From Saccharopolyspora shandongensis (GTDB lineage Bacteria; Actinomycetota; Actinomycetes; Mycobacteriales; Pseudonocardiaceae): 64,000 nt of DNA. The stretch is from the NCBI RefSeq assembly GCF_900106995.1, contig NZ_FNOK01000002.1, positions 124,001 to 188,000 on the forward strand. Reading direction: 5' to 3'. How positions within the stretch are numbered: the stretch's first letter is position 1; every line of letters starts with the position of its first letter. Below are positions 8,571 to 16,835 of this stretch, piece by piece. The position numbers were made by a program, and so were the translations under genes. The notes under the pieces were generated by a model. The model was not told where the DNA came from. It worked only from the letters and a program-made list of their open reading frames with translations, and did no database searches.

Positions 8571-10319
8571 TCAGTACCGCCGGTCGGTGACGCTGCCGGT
8601 CGCGGCGTCCCAGACGACGTAGCCACCCTGGAAGTCGCTGCGGCGGCCGCCCGGGACCGAGTACTCGTCGCTGGTCGGGTAGCCCAGGTACGACCGCTCC
8701 CAGCCCAGCTGTGCCCAGCGGTCCTTGATCGCGCCGCGGATCTCGTGCGCCCCGGTGCCCGGCGTCCAGTAGACCGAGCCGTTCGAGCGGTCGAAGTGGT
8801 TGTAGCGCCCCACCCCGTCGGGCGTGCCCAGCTCATCGGTACGCGGGTAGCCCAGCGGGCTGTTCTCCCACCCGAGCTGCGCCCACTTCGCCTTGATGAG
8901 GCCCCGGATCTCGTGCGCCCCGGTCCACGGCGTCCAGTAGATCGAACCGTCGGCACCGGCGAAGTGGTTGTAGCGACCGGATCCGTCCGGTGTGGACAGT
9001 TCGTCGGTGCGCGGGTAGCCCAGCGGGCCGGCCTCCGCGCTCAGCTCCCGCCACTTGTCCCGGATCATGCCCTCGACCAGCGACGCCTCGGTGGCCGGGG
9101 ACCAGTACGCGGACTTGGCACCAGCGGCGAACGTGGTCTGGCGCCCGCCGCCGGCGGCGTCCCGCTCCAGTTCGTACACGCCGCCCAGCGGGCCCGCGTC
9201 GGCGCCGGTGGCCTGCCACTTCCGGTAGATCGCGCCGGCGGTCCAGTCGCCCATCAGCTCGGACACCCGCTGCCGCAGGGCCGGGAGTTCCTGGTACGCC
9301 AGGTTTCCGGGGCACTCGGTGTAGCCGACGTCGCGGTGGCCGTGGATCACCGGCAGGGTCACCGAGGTCCCGAGCGGGTACTTCGCGGACGATCCCCCGT
9401 AGCCGGACACCATCGTGACCTCGCCGGACGGATCGCGGTAGTTGCCGGCGAGCTTCCACGCCAGGACCTGCGCCACGGATTCGAGCTGCGTCGCGCTGGG
9501 CGCCACCGAGGTGAACTCGCCGAGCATCGACACGCCCACCGTGTCCTTGTTGAAGCCCTGCGCGTGCGCGCCCCACACCGGGAGTTCCAGGCCGCCGTAG
9601 CGCCCTTCGAAGACCTGCCCGAACTTGTCGACCAGCACGTTGTAGCCGATGTCGCACCACTGCAGTTCGCTCGCGTGGTAGGCGTAGATGCCGCGCACGA
9701 TGCGCGCGGAGTCGGCCGCGGTGTAGTCGTTGGTGCCCGCGGTGTGGTGGACGATCGCGGCCCGGACCGTGTCGCCGTACTCGACGCCGACGGCCTGCTG
9801 CTGGAAGCACTGGGTGCGCAGCGACTCGTCGGCGCCCCATTCGGCGCGGCTGATCACGGTGGGCTTCGCCGCGGTGCTCGCGGCCTGCGCGGCCCCGGGG
9901 TCGATCAGCAGCACGGACACGGTTTTCGCGTCGACCGGGGCGCCGCCGGACTCGGCGCGCACCCGGATCGCGGTCGAGTCGCCGAGCCAGGCCGCTTCGC
10001 TCGCCTGCTTCCCGCCCGGCCGGCCGCGGTCCTGGCCGTCCACGGCGGGCAGCCGCTGCCACTCGCCCCAGGTGCCGTCGAGGTGCTGCGCCTGCACCTC
10101 GACGAGGTCCGGGTTCTTGCCGTTCCACCGCAGGGCGGCCATCGCGAACGGCTTGGACCGGCGGATCTCCCGTCCCTTGCCGGGGACTTCAGGTGCGGCG
10201 TCGGCGAGCGGCACGCGCTCGACGGACACCTTCTTCGACGGCGGCGCGGCGGTTGCGGACGGCGCCGCGACACCCGCGGTCAGGACCACGATCAGCGCAG
10301 CAAGACATCGACGAATCAC
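8571..10319 (-). CDS. Secreted N-acetylmuramoyl-L-alanine amidase with C-terminal LGFP repeats
   Basis: A 582-residue exported protein. An N-terminal signal sequence ([17 protein letters not shown], cleavage near ATAAPP) precedes a region of unknown fold. A PGRP/amidase-2 domain follows (about residues 160-350), with zinc-type residues in AIVHHTAG, the HGHRDVG segment and a Cys in YTECPGN. The C-terminal third carries LGFP-type repeats, seen as [20 protein letters not shown] and YLGYPTSDE, each followed by a (Y/F)W-type strand. The amidase domain cuts the muramoyl-alanine bond of peptidoglycan; LGFP repeats are thought to anchor proteins to the mycolyl or arabinogalactan wall layer. GTG 10319 has AAGGGAG upstream. 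It is a monocistronic gene with its own terminator. Confidence 0.92.
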   Translation of the reverse strand: MIRRCLAALIVVLTAGVAAPSATAAPPSKKVSVERVPLADAAPEVPGKGREIRRSKPFAMAALRWNGKNPDLVEVQAQHLDGTWGEWQRLPAVDGQDRGRPGGKQASEAAWLGDSTAIRVRAESGGAPVDAKTVSVLLIDPGAAQAASTAAKPTVISRAEWGADESLRTQCFQQQAVGVEYGDTVRAAIVHHTAGTNDYTAADSARIVRGIYAYHASELQWCDIGYNVLVDKFGQVFEGRYGGLELPVWGAHAQGFNKDTVGVSMLGEFTSVAPSATQLESVAQVLAWKLAGNYRDPSGEVTMVSGYGGSSAKYPLGTSVTLPVIHGHRDVGYTECPGNLAYQELPALRQRVSELMGDWTAGAIYRKWQATGADAGPLGGVYELERDAAGGGRQTTFAAGAKSAYWSPATEASLVEGMIRDKWRELSAEAGPLGYPRTDELSTPDGSGRYNHFAGADGSIYWTPWTGAHEIRGLIKAKWAQLGWENSPLGYPRTDELGTPDGVGRYNHFDRSNGSVYWTPGTGAHEIRGAIKDRWAQLGWERSYLGYPTSDEYSVPGGRRSDFQGGYVVWDAATGSVTDRRY

Positions 10320-10437
10320 GCTACTCCCTTAACCGAACGATCACGAACGGTCGCGAGGGGAAGTGGCGACCACGGAGATATTAACCCGATCAGACGAAAA
10401 AGCTAGTCCACAATGGTCACTGATCGTGCCAACTCGC

Positions 10438-10467
10438 CGCGGCGAGCGGAGATCACCGCTCGCCGCG
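10438..10467 (-). terminator. Hairpin after the RecB-like nuclease gene
   Basis: CGCGGCGAGCGG (10438-10449) pairs perfectly with CCGCTCGCCGCG (10456-10467) around a 6-nt loop, 11 bp past the stop of the minus-strand gene. Confidence 0.6.
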
Positions 10468-10478
10468 CCGGGCAGTCG

Positions 10479-12107
10479 TCAGAGGTCGGCGGCGTAGGGG
10501 ATCTCGTTGGACGCCTCGGAGGTCATCCAGCGGCGGATCGTCCAGGTCGCCCGAACGTCGTCCTCGTTGTAGTCCAGGATCCGGTCGCGCTGGGAGAGCA
10601 CCGGCACTCCGCCGCCGAGGCCCACCGCGTCGCGGTACCAGCGCATCGAGTTCTCGCCGCTGGCCTCGGCGTCCCGCCAGCCGAACCCGGCGCTCGGCGC
10701 GATCACCTTCAGGCCCTTGCCGTTCGGGCACAGGAACTGCTCCCGCACCGATGCGAACAGGTCGACCCACTCGGCCGAGCCGATGAACTCGCGCACCTCG
10801 GCCACCGATGGCACGCCCGGCTTGCCGGCGAACCGCTCGGCCGAGGCGAGCATCCAGCGGTTCTCCGCGAGCTCGTTGTAGCAGTAGGCGCGGAAGCTCA
10901 GGCCCCGCTCGTACGCGCGGCGGCGCACCGAGCCGAACCACGTCCAGAAGTCCGCGAAGGACCGCGCCTCGTCGTCGGACGGCAGCGGCTCCCAGCTGAC
11001 GAACGCCCGGTAGCCGGGCTCCTCGCCGATGTCCACGCCGGAGAGCCAGCAGCCCCACAGGTAGGCCCCGGCGTCGGCGTAGCTCTCCATGTCCACGTCG
11101 ACTTCGACGTCCGCGCGCGGCACCGACAGGTCGCGGACCCGCCGCACCAGCGGCAGGTTCCGCAGCCACGCCTTGGCGAGCAGGATCGCGTCGGTGTTGC
11201 GGACCCCGGTCAGCGGCAGCGACTCCGCCTCCGCGAGCGGCATCGCGGCCAGCTCGTCCACTGTGGACACACCGACGTCGCGCAGCGCCACCGCGTCCTC
11301 GCCGCGCACCACCAGGCTGACGTCCCGGTTCTCGCGCAGCTGGGATTCGCAGGTCGGCCACCACGGGCAGCCCTTGCACTCGTTGATCCGCGAAGGCAGC
11401 GCGAGCGGCTCCGCCTCCTCGGCGGCGGCCGAGGCCACCGCCAGGCGGTCGGCGAACCGCGCCTCGTACTCGGCGATCGCGGTGCGGCCGCCGGGCCAGT
11501 TCGGCACGTCCAGGTAGTGCCAGACCACCACGTCGGCCTCGACGCCGATCACGCCGCCGAGGTTCGGCGCCGCGCTCATCCCGCACGCCTCCAGCAGCCG
11601 CAGGGCGTGCGCCAGGCGCAACTGGTCGCGGGGCTGCGCCCGCACCTTGCGGGCCTGGTCGATCCGGGCGGCCGCCGGCACCGGCCGGCCGATCGGCGAC
11701 ACCCGGGCACCGCTGCCCGGATCGGTGATCTTGTGGCGCACCACCAGCACCGGAACGTAACCGTCGCCGCTGCGCACCAGCAGGTCGACCGAACCGCGCC
11801 GGCCGCCGGTGGGGTCGGCGGGCAGCTGGGCCGACGAGATGTAGGGCGTGCCGGCGCGCATCGCGGCCAGCGTCAGCTCCTCGCGGCCGGCCGCGGCCCC
11901 GCGCGGGATCTCCGCCCAGTCCTCGCCGAACGCGCTACCCAGCAGTTTCGCGACGTACCGGCGGTGTTCCGCGGCATCGGCGATGCGCTGCTCGATGCCC
12001 AGATCCATCTGCGCCGGCGGTTCGTCCTGCGCCGGATCGTTCTCGAGGTGCACGCGTCGACGGCACCGTGTTACGACGCCCGCGTCGAGCAGCACCTTCT
12101 CCTTCAC
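10479..12107 (-). CDS. TM0106-family RecB-like putative nuclease
   Basis: The product (about 542 aa from GTG 12107) begins VKEKVLLDAGVVTRCRRRVH and matches the TM0106 family of PD-(D/E)XK RecB-like nucleases. The RecB-like half contains GSVDLLVR (Asp of the nuclease core) and a Cys cluster CKGCPWWPTC, similar to the Fe-S cysteines of Cas4/AddB-type nucleases. The C-terminal half resembles YprB RNase-H-like exonuclease domains (DVEVDVDMES early, and YNEDDVRAT near the end, consistent with DEDD metal ligands). A role in DNA repair or RNA/DNA processing is an inference. An in-frame GTG-ATG at 12149 would add 14 residues; the family usually starts near VKEKVLL. No CRISPR genes are nearby. Confidence 0.8.
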   Translation of the reverse strand: MKEKVLLDAGVVTRCRRRVHLENDPAQDEPPAQMDLGIEQRIADAAEHRRYVAKLLGSAFGEDWAEIPRGAAAGREELTLAAMRAGTPYISSAQLPADPTGGRRGSVDLLVRSGDGYVPVLVVRHKITDPGSGARVSPIGRPVPAAARIDQARKVRAQPRDQLRLAHALRLLEACGMSAAPNLGGVIGVEADVVVWHYLDVPNWPGGRTAIAEYEARFADRLAVASAAAEEAEPLALPSRINECKGCPWWPTCESQLRENRDVSLVVRGEDAVALRDVGVSTVDELAAMPLAEAESLPLTGVRNTDAILLAKAWLRNLPLVRRVRDLSVPRADVEVDVDMESYADAGAYLWGCWLSGVDIGEEPGYRAFVSWEPLPSDDEARSFADFWTWFGSVRRRAYERGLSFRAYCYNELAENRWMLASAERFAGKPGVPSVAEVREFIGSAEWVDLFASVREQFLCPNGKGLKVIAPSAGFGWRDAEASGENSMRWYRDAVGLGGGVPVLSQRDRILDYNEDDVRATWTIRRWMTSEASNEIPYAADL

Positions 12108-12277
12108 GTGTGAAGCGTATGCCGTCGCTCCGACAGACGCGCCCATCACCCCGGTGACACGACCGCGACGCGACTACCCACCGTGCCCGAACGGGCGCGG
12201 CTCGATGTCGTACCACCCCAGGTCCGGTCTTAAGGTGACCGCAATGGCAACCGCAGGACAGGGAGGTGTCGGCCGCG

Positions 12278-12847
12278 GTGAGGAAGCGCACGACCCGATG
12301 CGGGGTCCGGAAGGCGGGCACGAACGGCACCCGCAAGGCCGTCAAGGCGGCGAAGAAGGCGGACAAGAAGGCCGCCAAGGCGATCCAGAAGGGCGAGCAC
12401 GGGCGCATCACCCCGGGCAACGCCAAGAAGATCATCGGAGTGGCCAAGGTGGTCGTCCCGGTGGTCGCGCCGTTCGCGATCCACGCGGTGTCGGTGGCGC
12501 GCGAGCGCTACGAGCGGATGCGCGCGCATCGGCTGGGCGTGCCGGTGGACCAGCTGGGCAGCTTCACCGGCCGCGGCGCGGCGCTGCACGCGCGGATCGC
12601 CGGCGACGGCGAAGCGCTGCGCGAGCTCCGCGAGCAGTCGGCGAGCGGCGAGGAGGCGGCCGTCGCGGAGCAGTACGCGGAGCGGACGGCGGCGCGGCTG
12701 GCGCAGCTGACGAGCGCGGTGCGGGCCGCGGAGCGGATGCCCGCGCAGCGGCGGAAGTCCGCGCACCGCGCGGTCGACGCGGAGCTCGGGCGGATCGAGG
12801 ACGACCTGCTCGGCCGCTTCGGCGTCGCCACCCGCCACACCAAGTAA
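12278..12847 (+). CDS. Basic actinobacterial hypothetical protein (DUF6474-like)
   Basis: About 189 residues. The N-terminal quarter is Lys/Arg/Ala-rich (AVKAAKKADKKAAKAIQKGE), then comes a single hydrophobic segment (VAKVVVPVVAPFAIHAVSVA), then a helical, charged C-terminal half. It resembles the DUF6474 group of actinobacteria, whose function is unknown. A membrane-associated protein with a nucleic-acid- or phosphate-facing basic tail is possible. GTG 12278 is preferred because GGGAGG lies 11 bases upstream; GTG 12266, four codons earlier, is the alternative. It converges on the osmolyte operon across a long structured intergenic region. Confidence 0.72.
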   Translation: MRKRTTRCGVRKAGTNGTRKAVKAAKKADKKAAKAIQKGEHGRITPGNAKKIIGVAKVVVPVVAPFAIHAVSVARERYERMRAHRLGVPVDQLGSFTGRGAALHARIAGDGEALRELREQSASGEEAAVAEQYAERTAARLAQLTSAVRAAERMPAQRRKSAHRAVDAELGRIEDDLLGRFGVATRHTK

Positions 12848-12871
12848 CACACGCCCACCACTGCGGTTCGT

Positions 12872-13163
12872 CCACAGTTTCAATTGAGGTCTTTCCAACC
12901 TCAGTTCGCGTGGCGGTGCGGGTGGCGGAACCTCAGAGGCTCCCTGGTCTGTGGGTGCCCCTCCTGATGTATGTCCAATACGCGGCGGAGGGGCCGTCCT
13001 CGCCGAGGGAACCCCGAAGGGGTGGGCACCGTGAACCCGCGGCGGTGCAAGTGTCGTAGGTGGGTTATGCGCCTGCGGCGCATGCGACACCCCATCGACG
13101 TGCAGCTTTGCGACCCGCGACTGCGGGCTCACCAGGATGAAAAACCCTCATTGAAACTGCGGA
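12872..13163. repeat. Structured intergenic element, copy 1, nested in an inverted repeat
   Basis: From about 12908 the sequence carries the conserved left arm GCGGTGCGGGTGGCGGAACC. An inner pairing CCCCTCC...GGAGGGG encloses a GTAT/ATAC mini-hairpin. The right arm is AACCCGCGGCGGTGC, and a tail hairpin ATGCGC-CTGCG-GCGCAT lies at 13067-13083. The whole element is flanked by inverted copies of a CCACAGTTTCAATTGAGG-type sequence (12872-12889, and its counterpart at about 13147-13163). Related copies are at 20737, 40098, 52735 and 55756. It separates two converging genes. Confidence 0.75.
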
Positions 13164-13171
13164 CGGAACGT

Positions 13172-13207
13172 CGAGGACCACAGTTTCAATTGAAACTGTG
13201 GTCCTCG
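13172..13207. terminator. 36-bp perfect palindrome between converging genes (family D)
   Basis: CGAGGACCACAGTTTCAA is followed directly by its exact reverse complement, with no loop. It lies 25 bp from the stop of the osmoprotectant substrate-binding gene. The same CAGTTTCAAT core borders structured element copy 1, and a related core recurs at 37488-37535. Confidence 0.6.
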
Positions 13208-13231
13208 GTGGGTGGGGCCGGCGGCGGCAGG

Positions 13232-14245
13232 TCAGCGGCCTGCGGCTTCTCCGCCGGGGAGTTTCACCAGGCCCTGCTGGACCATCCACTCCCTCGCCAC
13301 GTCCGCCGGGTCCCGGCCGTTGACGTCCACCTGGGCGTTCATCTTCAGCAGTTCCGCGTTCGTCAGCTTCTCCGACACCGGCTCGAAGACCGACGTGATC
13401 TGCGGGTATCGCTTGAGGAGCTCGTCGCGGGTCGTGATGCCGAGGTTGTACCTGGGGAAGAACTGGCGGTCGTCCGCCAGGACCTTCAGGTTCAGCGCCT
13501 GGATCCGCCCGTCGGTGGTGAACACCTCGCCGAAGGTGCAGGTCCCGTTCTGGGTGGCCTGGTAGATGCTGCCCTCGGTGAGCACCTTCACCTTCGACCG
13601 GTCCGCGGTGAAGCCGTACTCCTCCTCGACCCCCGGCATGCCGTCGTTGCGGCTGGCGAACTCGCTGTCGATGCAGAACGAGGCCTCGTCCGGCTTCTCC
13701 GCGATGATCTTCGGGATGTCGGAGAGCTTCTCCACGCCCAGCCGCCGCGCCGCGTCCTGGTTGACCGAGAACGCGTACGTGTTGTCCACGTCGTAGGTGA
13801 TCGCCGTCCAGGCGACACCGTTGCGCTCCAGGTCCAGCTTCTTGACGGCCTCGTACTGGGCGCGGGCGTCCGGGATCGGGTCGGTGTTGCCGTTGTAGCT
13901 GATCCAGGACGACCCGGTGTAGTCCCACAGGATGTCGATCTGGCTGCTCTCCAGCGCCTTCCGGGCGCTGGCCGAGCCGACGATGCTGGTCAGGTCGCGG
14001 ACCTCGGCGCCGGCCGCGGACAGCGCGAACTCGGCGATGTAGCCGAGCACCAGCTGCTCCGTGAAGTCCTTGGAGCCGACGGTGATCGTGACGCCCTGCA
14101 GTTCGGGCACCGGCCGGATGGTTCCCGGTTCCACCGCGAGCGGCACCGAGCCGCCCGAGCTGAGCCCGCAGCCGGTCAGCAGCACGCCGGTCATCGCCAC
14201 CGAGGCCAGCTTGAACGCGCCGCGGCGCGACATCTTCCGGTTCAT
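13232..14245 (-). CDS. opuCC: Glycine betaine/choline ABC transporter, substrate-binding lipoprotein
   Basis: A 337-residue OpuAC-type periplasmic binding protein. It has a signal peptide with lipobox LLTGCG, then the family start VTITVGSKDFTEQLVLGYI and the ligand-cage region around DILWDYTGSSW. It captures quaternary-ammonium osmolytes outside the membrane and passes them to the permeases encoded next to it. It is the last gene of the five-gene minus-strand operon; its start overlaps the end of opuCD by four bases (ATGA type). A perfect 36-bp palindrome follows the stop codon. The exact solute (betaine, carnitine, choline, ectoine) cannot be read from the sequence. Confidence 0.92.
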   Translation of the reverse strand: MNRKMSRRGAFKLASVAMTGVLLTGCGLSSGGSVPLAVEPGTIRPVPELQGVTITVGSKDFTEQLVLGYIAEFALSAAGAEVRDLTSIVGSASARKALESSQIDILWDYTGSSWISYNGNTDPIPDARAQYEAVKKLDLERNGVAWTAITYDVDNTYAFSVNQDAARRLGVEKLSDIPKIIAEKPDEASFCIDSEFASRNDGMPGVEEEYGFTADRSKVKVLTEGSIYQATQNGTCTFGEVFTTDGRIQALNLKVLADDRQFFPRYNLGITTRDELLKRYPQITSVFEPVSEKLTNAELLKMNAQVDVNGRDPADVAREWMVQQGLVKLPGGEAAGR

Positions 14246-15009
14246 CGCAACCCCCTCGGCGACAGGTACGTCTCGGCCAGCGCGCCCAGCCAGTCGACCA
14301 GCAGCGCCAGCGACATCGCCAGCACCGCGCCGACGACCATGACTGTCCAGTCGTTCAGCTTGTAGCCGGTGTTGATCATCTCGCCGAGCCCGCCGGCGCC
14401 GACGAACAGCGCCAGCGTCGCGGTGCCGACAGCCAGCACCAGCGAAGTGCGCAGGCCGGCCAGGATGTAGGGCACGGCCAGCGGCAGCTCGATGCGCGCC
14501 AGCACGCCCGTCGCCGACATGCCGATGCCGCGGCCCGCGTCGATCAGCGAGGGATCGACCTGCTGCAGGCCGACGATGGTGTTGCGCAGCACCGGGAGCA
14601 GCGCGTAGAAGGCGATCGGCAGCACCGCGATCCAGAACCCGGTCGCGCCGCCGGTGATCAGGAAGAACAGCACCAGCAGACCCACCGAGGGCGCGGCCTG
14701 GCCGATGTTGGCCAGGCCGATGACCAGCGGCACCGCCCGCCGCGCCCAGCCGCGGCTGAGCACCACGCCCAGCGGCACCGCCACCGCGACGACGATCACC
14801 GCGACCGCGAGACTGAGCAGGAAGTGCGTCCAGGTCAGGCTGAGGATCGTGGTCGAGTTGATGCTGCGCGCGGTCACCTCGTCGTTGTCCTGGCTGAACG
14901 CCCAGCCCAGCACCCCGACGACCAGCGCCGCGACCGCGATCGGCTGCGCCAGCAGCCGCAGCCGCTCCGCCCTGCGGGACCCGGAGTCCGAAGCGAACTG
15001 GCTGCTCAT
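14242..15009 (-). CDS. opuCD: Osmoprotectant ABC transporter permease
   Basis: A 255-residue ProW/OpuC-type inner-membrane permease with about six hydrophobic segments. The BPD-type coupling region for the ATPase (DAGRGIGMSATGVLARIELP) lies in the middle. It forms the transmembrane channel together with OpuCB, and its gene overlaps its neighbours at both ends by four bases, which implies translational coupling. The N-terminal part before the first core helix is somewhat longer than in OpuCB. Two different permease genes in one operon is the usual OpuC arrangement. Confidence 0.9.
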   Translation of the reverse strand: MSSQFASDSGSRRAERLRLLAQPIAVAALVVGVLGWAFSQDNDEVTARSINSTTILSLTWTHFLLSLAVAVIVVAVAVPLGVVLSRGWARRAVPLVIGLANIGQAAPSVGLLVLFFLITGGATGFWIAVLPIAFYALLPVLRNTIVGLQQVDPSLIDAGRGIGMSATGVLARIELPLAVPYILAGLRTSLVLAVGTATLALFVGAGGLGEMINTGYKLNDWTVMVVGAVLAMSLALLVDWLGALAETYLSPRGLR

Positions 15010-16190
15010 GACTGGTCCTCGGTCGGTTCGTCCTCGGCGTGCTCCTCGCGCAGCGCCTTGATCGTGTTCATCACCGTGTCGATGTCGACCACGCCGACGT
15101 ACTCGCCGCGGGAACCGGTGACCACCGCGACGCCGTCGTCGTCGGTGAGGATCGCTTCCAGCGCGTCCTGCAGCGTCGAGGCCAGCGCGACGCTGTCCTC
15201 CACCGGCCGCCCGGCGCGGTCCAACCTGGACACGGCGCCGGCCTCGCGGGCGGTCGCCCAGCGCAACGGGCGGTTGCGCTTGTCCAGCACCAGGCCGATC
15301 GCGCCGCGGCGGGTGCCCAAGCGCTCCTTCAGCACCGCGGGCGACTCGTCGATGGTCGCCGTCGGCACCTGGCCCACCTCGATCTCGCGGACCCGCCGCA
15401 GGGTGAGCTGCTTGAGCGCGGCACCGGCGCCGACGAAGCCGGCCACGGTGTCGTCCGCCGGGTTGGCCAGGATGGCCTCCGGCGTGTCGTACTGCAGGAT
15501 CTTGGAGCGCTCGCCGAGCACCGCGATCCGGTCGCCGAGCTTGACCGCCTCGTCGAAGTCGTGCGTCACGAACACGATCGTCTTGCCCAGCTCGGCCTGC
15601 AGGCGCATCAGCTCGTCCTGCAGGACCCCGCGGGTGATCGGGTCCACGGCTCCGAAGGGCTCGTCCATCAGCAGCACCGGCGGGTTGGCCGCCAGCGCCC
15701 GCGCCACGCCGACGCGCTGCTGCTGACCGCCGGAGAGCTGCCGCGGGTAGCGGTCGCGGAACTCGCCCGGGTCCAGGTTGACCAGGTCGAGCATCTCGTC
15801 GACCCGCTCGCGGATGCGTTTCTTGTCCCAGCCGACCAGGCCGGGCACCACGCCGACGTTCTCGCCGACGGTCAGGTGCGGGAACAGGCCGGCCTGCTGG
15901 ATCGAGTAGCCGATCTCGCGGCGCAGCTTGTCCGGGTCGAGGCCGAGGACGTCCTGCCCACCGATGGTGATCTTGCCGGACGTCGGCTCGATCAACCGGT
16001 TGATCATCCGCATGGTGGTGGTCTTGCCGCTGCCGGACGGCCCGACCAGCACCACGGTCTCGCCTGCCGGGATGGTCATGGTCACCGACTCCACCGCGGA
16101 CAGCTTCTGCCCGGGGTAGCGCTTGGAGACCTCGTCCAGGCAGATCTCGACGCCGTGCCCGCCGGCGGGGGTGTTGTTGTCGTCAGCCAC
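15006..16190 (-). CDS. opuCA: Osmoprotectant ABC transporter ATPase with CBS domains
   Basis: A 394-residue ATP-binding subunit that powers osmolyte import. It has a Walker A at GPSGSGKTT, an ABC signature LSGGQQQR, a Walker B at LLMDEP followed by FGAVDP, and a switch His in VTHD. After about residue 250 come tandem CBS-type segments (through GYVGVVDIDTVMNTI-like sequence at the end). In OpuA/OpuC ATPases such segments sense ionic strength or cyclic nucleotides and gate the transporter. GTG 16190 is the likely start; it overlaps the end of opuCB by eight bases. Regulation by c-di-AMP is known for some family members; here it is only an inference. Confidence 0.94.
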   Translation of the reverse strand: MADDNNTPAGGHGVEICLDEVSKRYPGQKLSAVESVTMTIPAGETVVLVGPSGSGKTTTMRMINRLIEPTSGKITIGGQDVLGLDPDKLRREIGYSIQQAGLFPHLTVGENVGVVPGLVGWDKKRIRERVDEMLDLVNLDPGEFRDRYPRQLSGGQQQRVGVARALAANPPVLLMDEPFGAVDPITRGVLQDELMRLQAELGKTIVFVTHDFDEAVKLGDRIAVLGERSKILQYDTPEAILANPADDTVAGFVGAGAALKQLTLRRVREIEVGQVPTATIDESPAVLKERLGTRRGAIGLVLDKRNRPLRWATAREAGAVSRLDRAGRPVEDSVALASTLQDALEAILTDDDGVAVVTGSRGEYVGVVDIDTVMNTIKALREEHAEDEPTEDQS

Positions 16191-16830
16191 GAATACCTCT
16201 CGATGTCGTCAACCGCCCGAACAGCACGAAGAGGGCGTCCAGCAGCAGCGCCAGGATGATCACGCCGACGGTGCCGGCGATGGCCATGTTCAGCGCGTTC
16301 GCGCCGCCCAGCTGGCTCAGGCCGCTGAAGATCAGGTTGCCCAGGCCGGGGCCCTTGGCGTAGGCCGCGATGGCGGCGATGCCCATCAGCATCTGGGTGC
16401 TCACCCGCATGCCCGCGAGGATCGCGGGCCAGGCCAGCCGCAGCTCGACGCGGGTCAGCACGCCGAACCGGCTCATGCCGATGCCGCGGGCCGCGTCCAA
16501 GATCGGCTGGTCGACTGTAGACAACCCGACGATGGTGTTGCGGATGATCGGCAGCAGCGCGTACAGCACCAGCGTCACCACCGACGGCGCGACGCCCAGC
16601 CCCAGCACGGGGATGAGCAGGCCGAACAGGGCGAACGACGGGATGGTCAGGATCGCGCTCGAGAGAGCGGTGGCGATCGCCGCCCCGGCGGGGCTGCGGT
16701 AGACCGCAACCCCGACCAGGACGCCGACGATCGTCGCCAGCACGATGCACTGCACCACCATGCTGGCGTGCTGGTAGGAATCCACCAGCAGCGATTGCCA
16801 CCTGGATGCGACGTAGTCCAGGAAGTTCAC
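16183..16830 (-). CDS. opuCB: Osmoprotectant ABC transporter permease
   Basis: A 215-residue permease of the ProW type with five to six membrane spans and the cytoplasmic coupling loop DAARGIGMSRFGVLTRVEL. It pairs with OpuCD. GTG 16830 (VNFLDYV) is the best start: it lies 5 bases after the BCCT carrier stop codon and gives the normal family length. Longer in-frame starts would extend into the upstream carrier gene. Confidence 0.9.
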   Translation of the reverse strand: MNFLDYVASRWQSLLVDSYQHASMVVQCIVLATIVGVLVGVAVYRSPAGAAIATALSSAILTIPSFALFGLLIPVLGLGVAPSVVTLVLYALLPIIRNTIVGLSTVDQPILDAARGIGMSRFGVLTRVELRLAWPAILAGMRVSTQMLMGIAAIAAYAKGPGLGNLIFSGLSQLGGANALNMAIAGTVGVIILALLLDALFVLFGRLTTSRGIRG

Positions 16831-16835
16831 GCTTC

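Noticed and set aside
10479..12107. Cas4-type CRISPR adaptation nuclease
   Set aside because: A Cys cluster and RecB-like core are present, but length, YprB-like C-terminal half and absence of cas genes fit the TM0106 family.
12971..13232. Small Arg-rich frames in the structured element copies (also at 20546, 52813)
   Set aside because: The same peptide-like sequence recurs because the DNA element is repeated; structure, not coding, is conserved.
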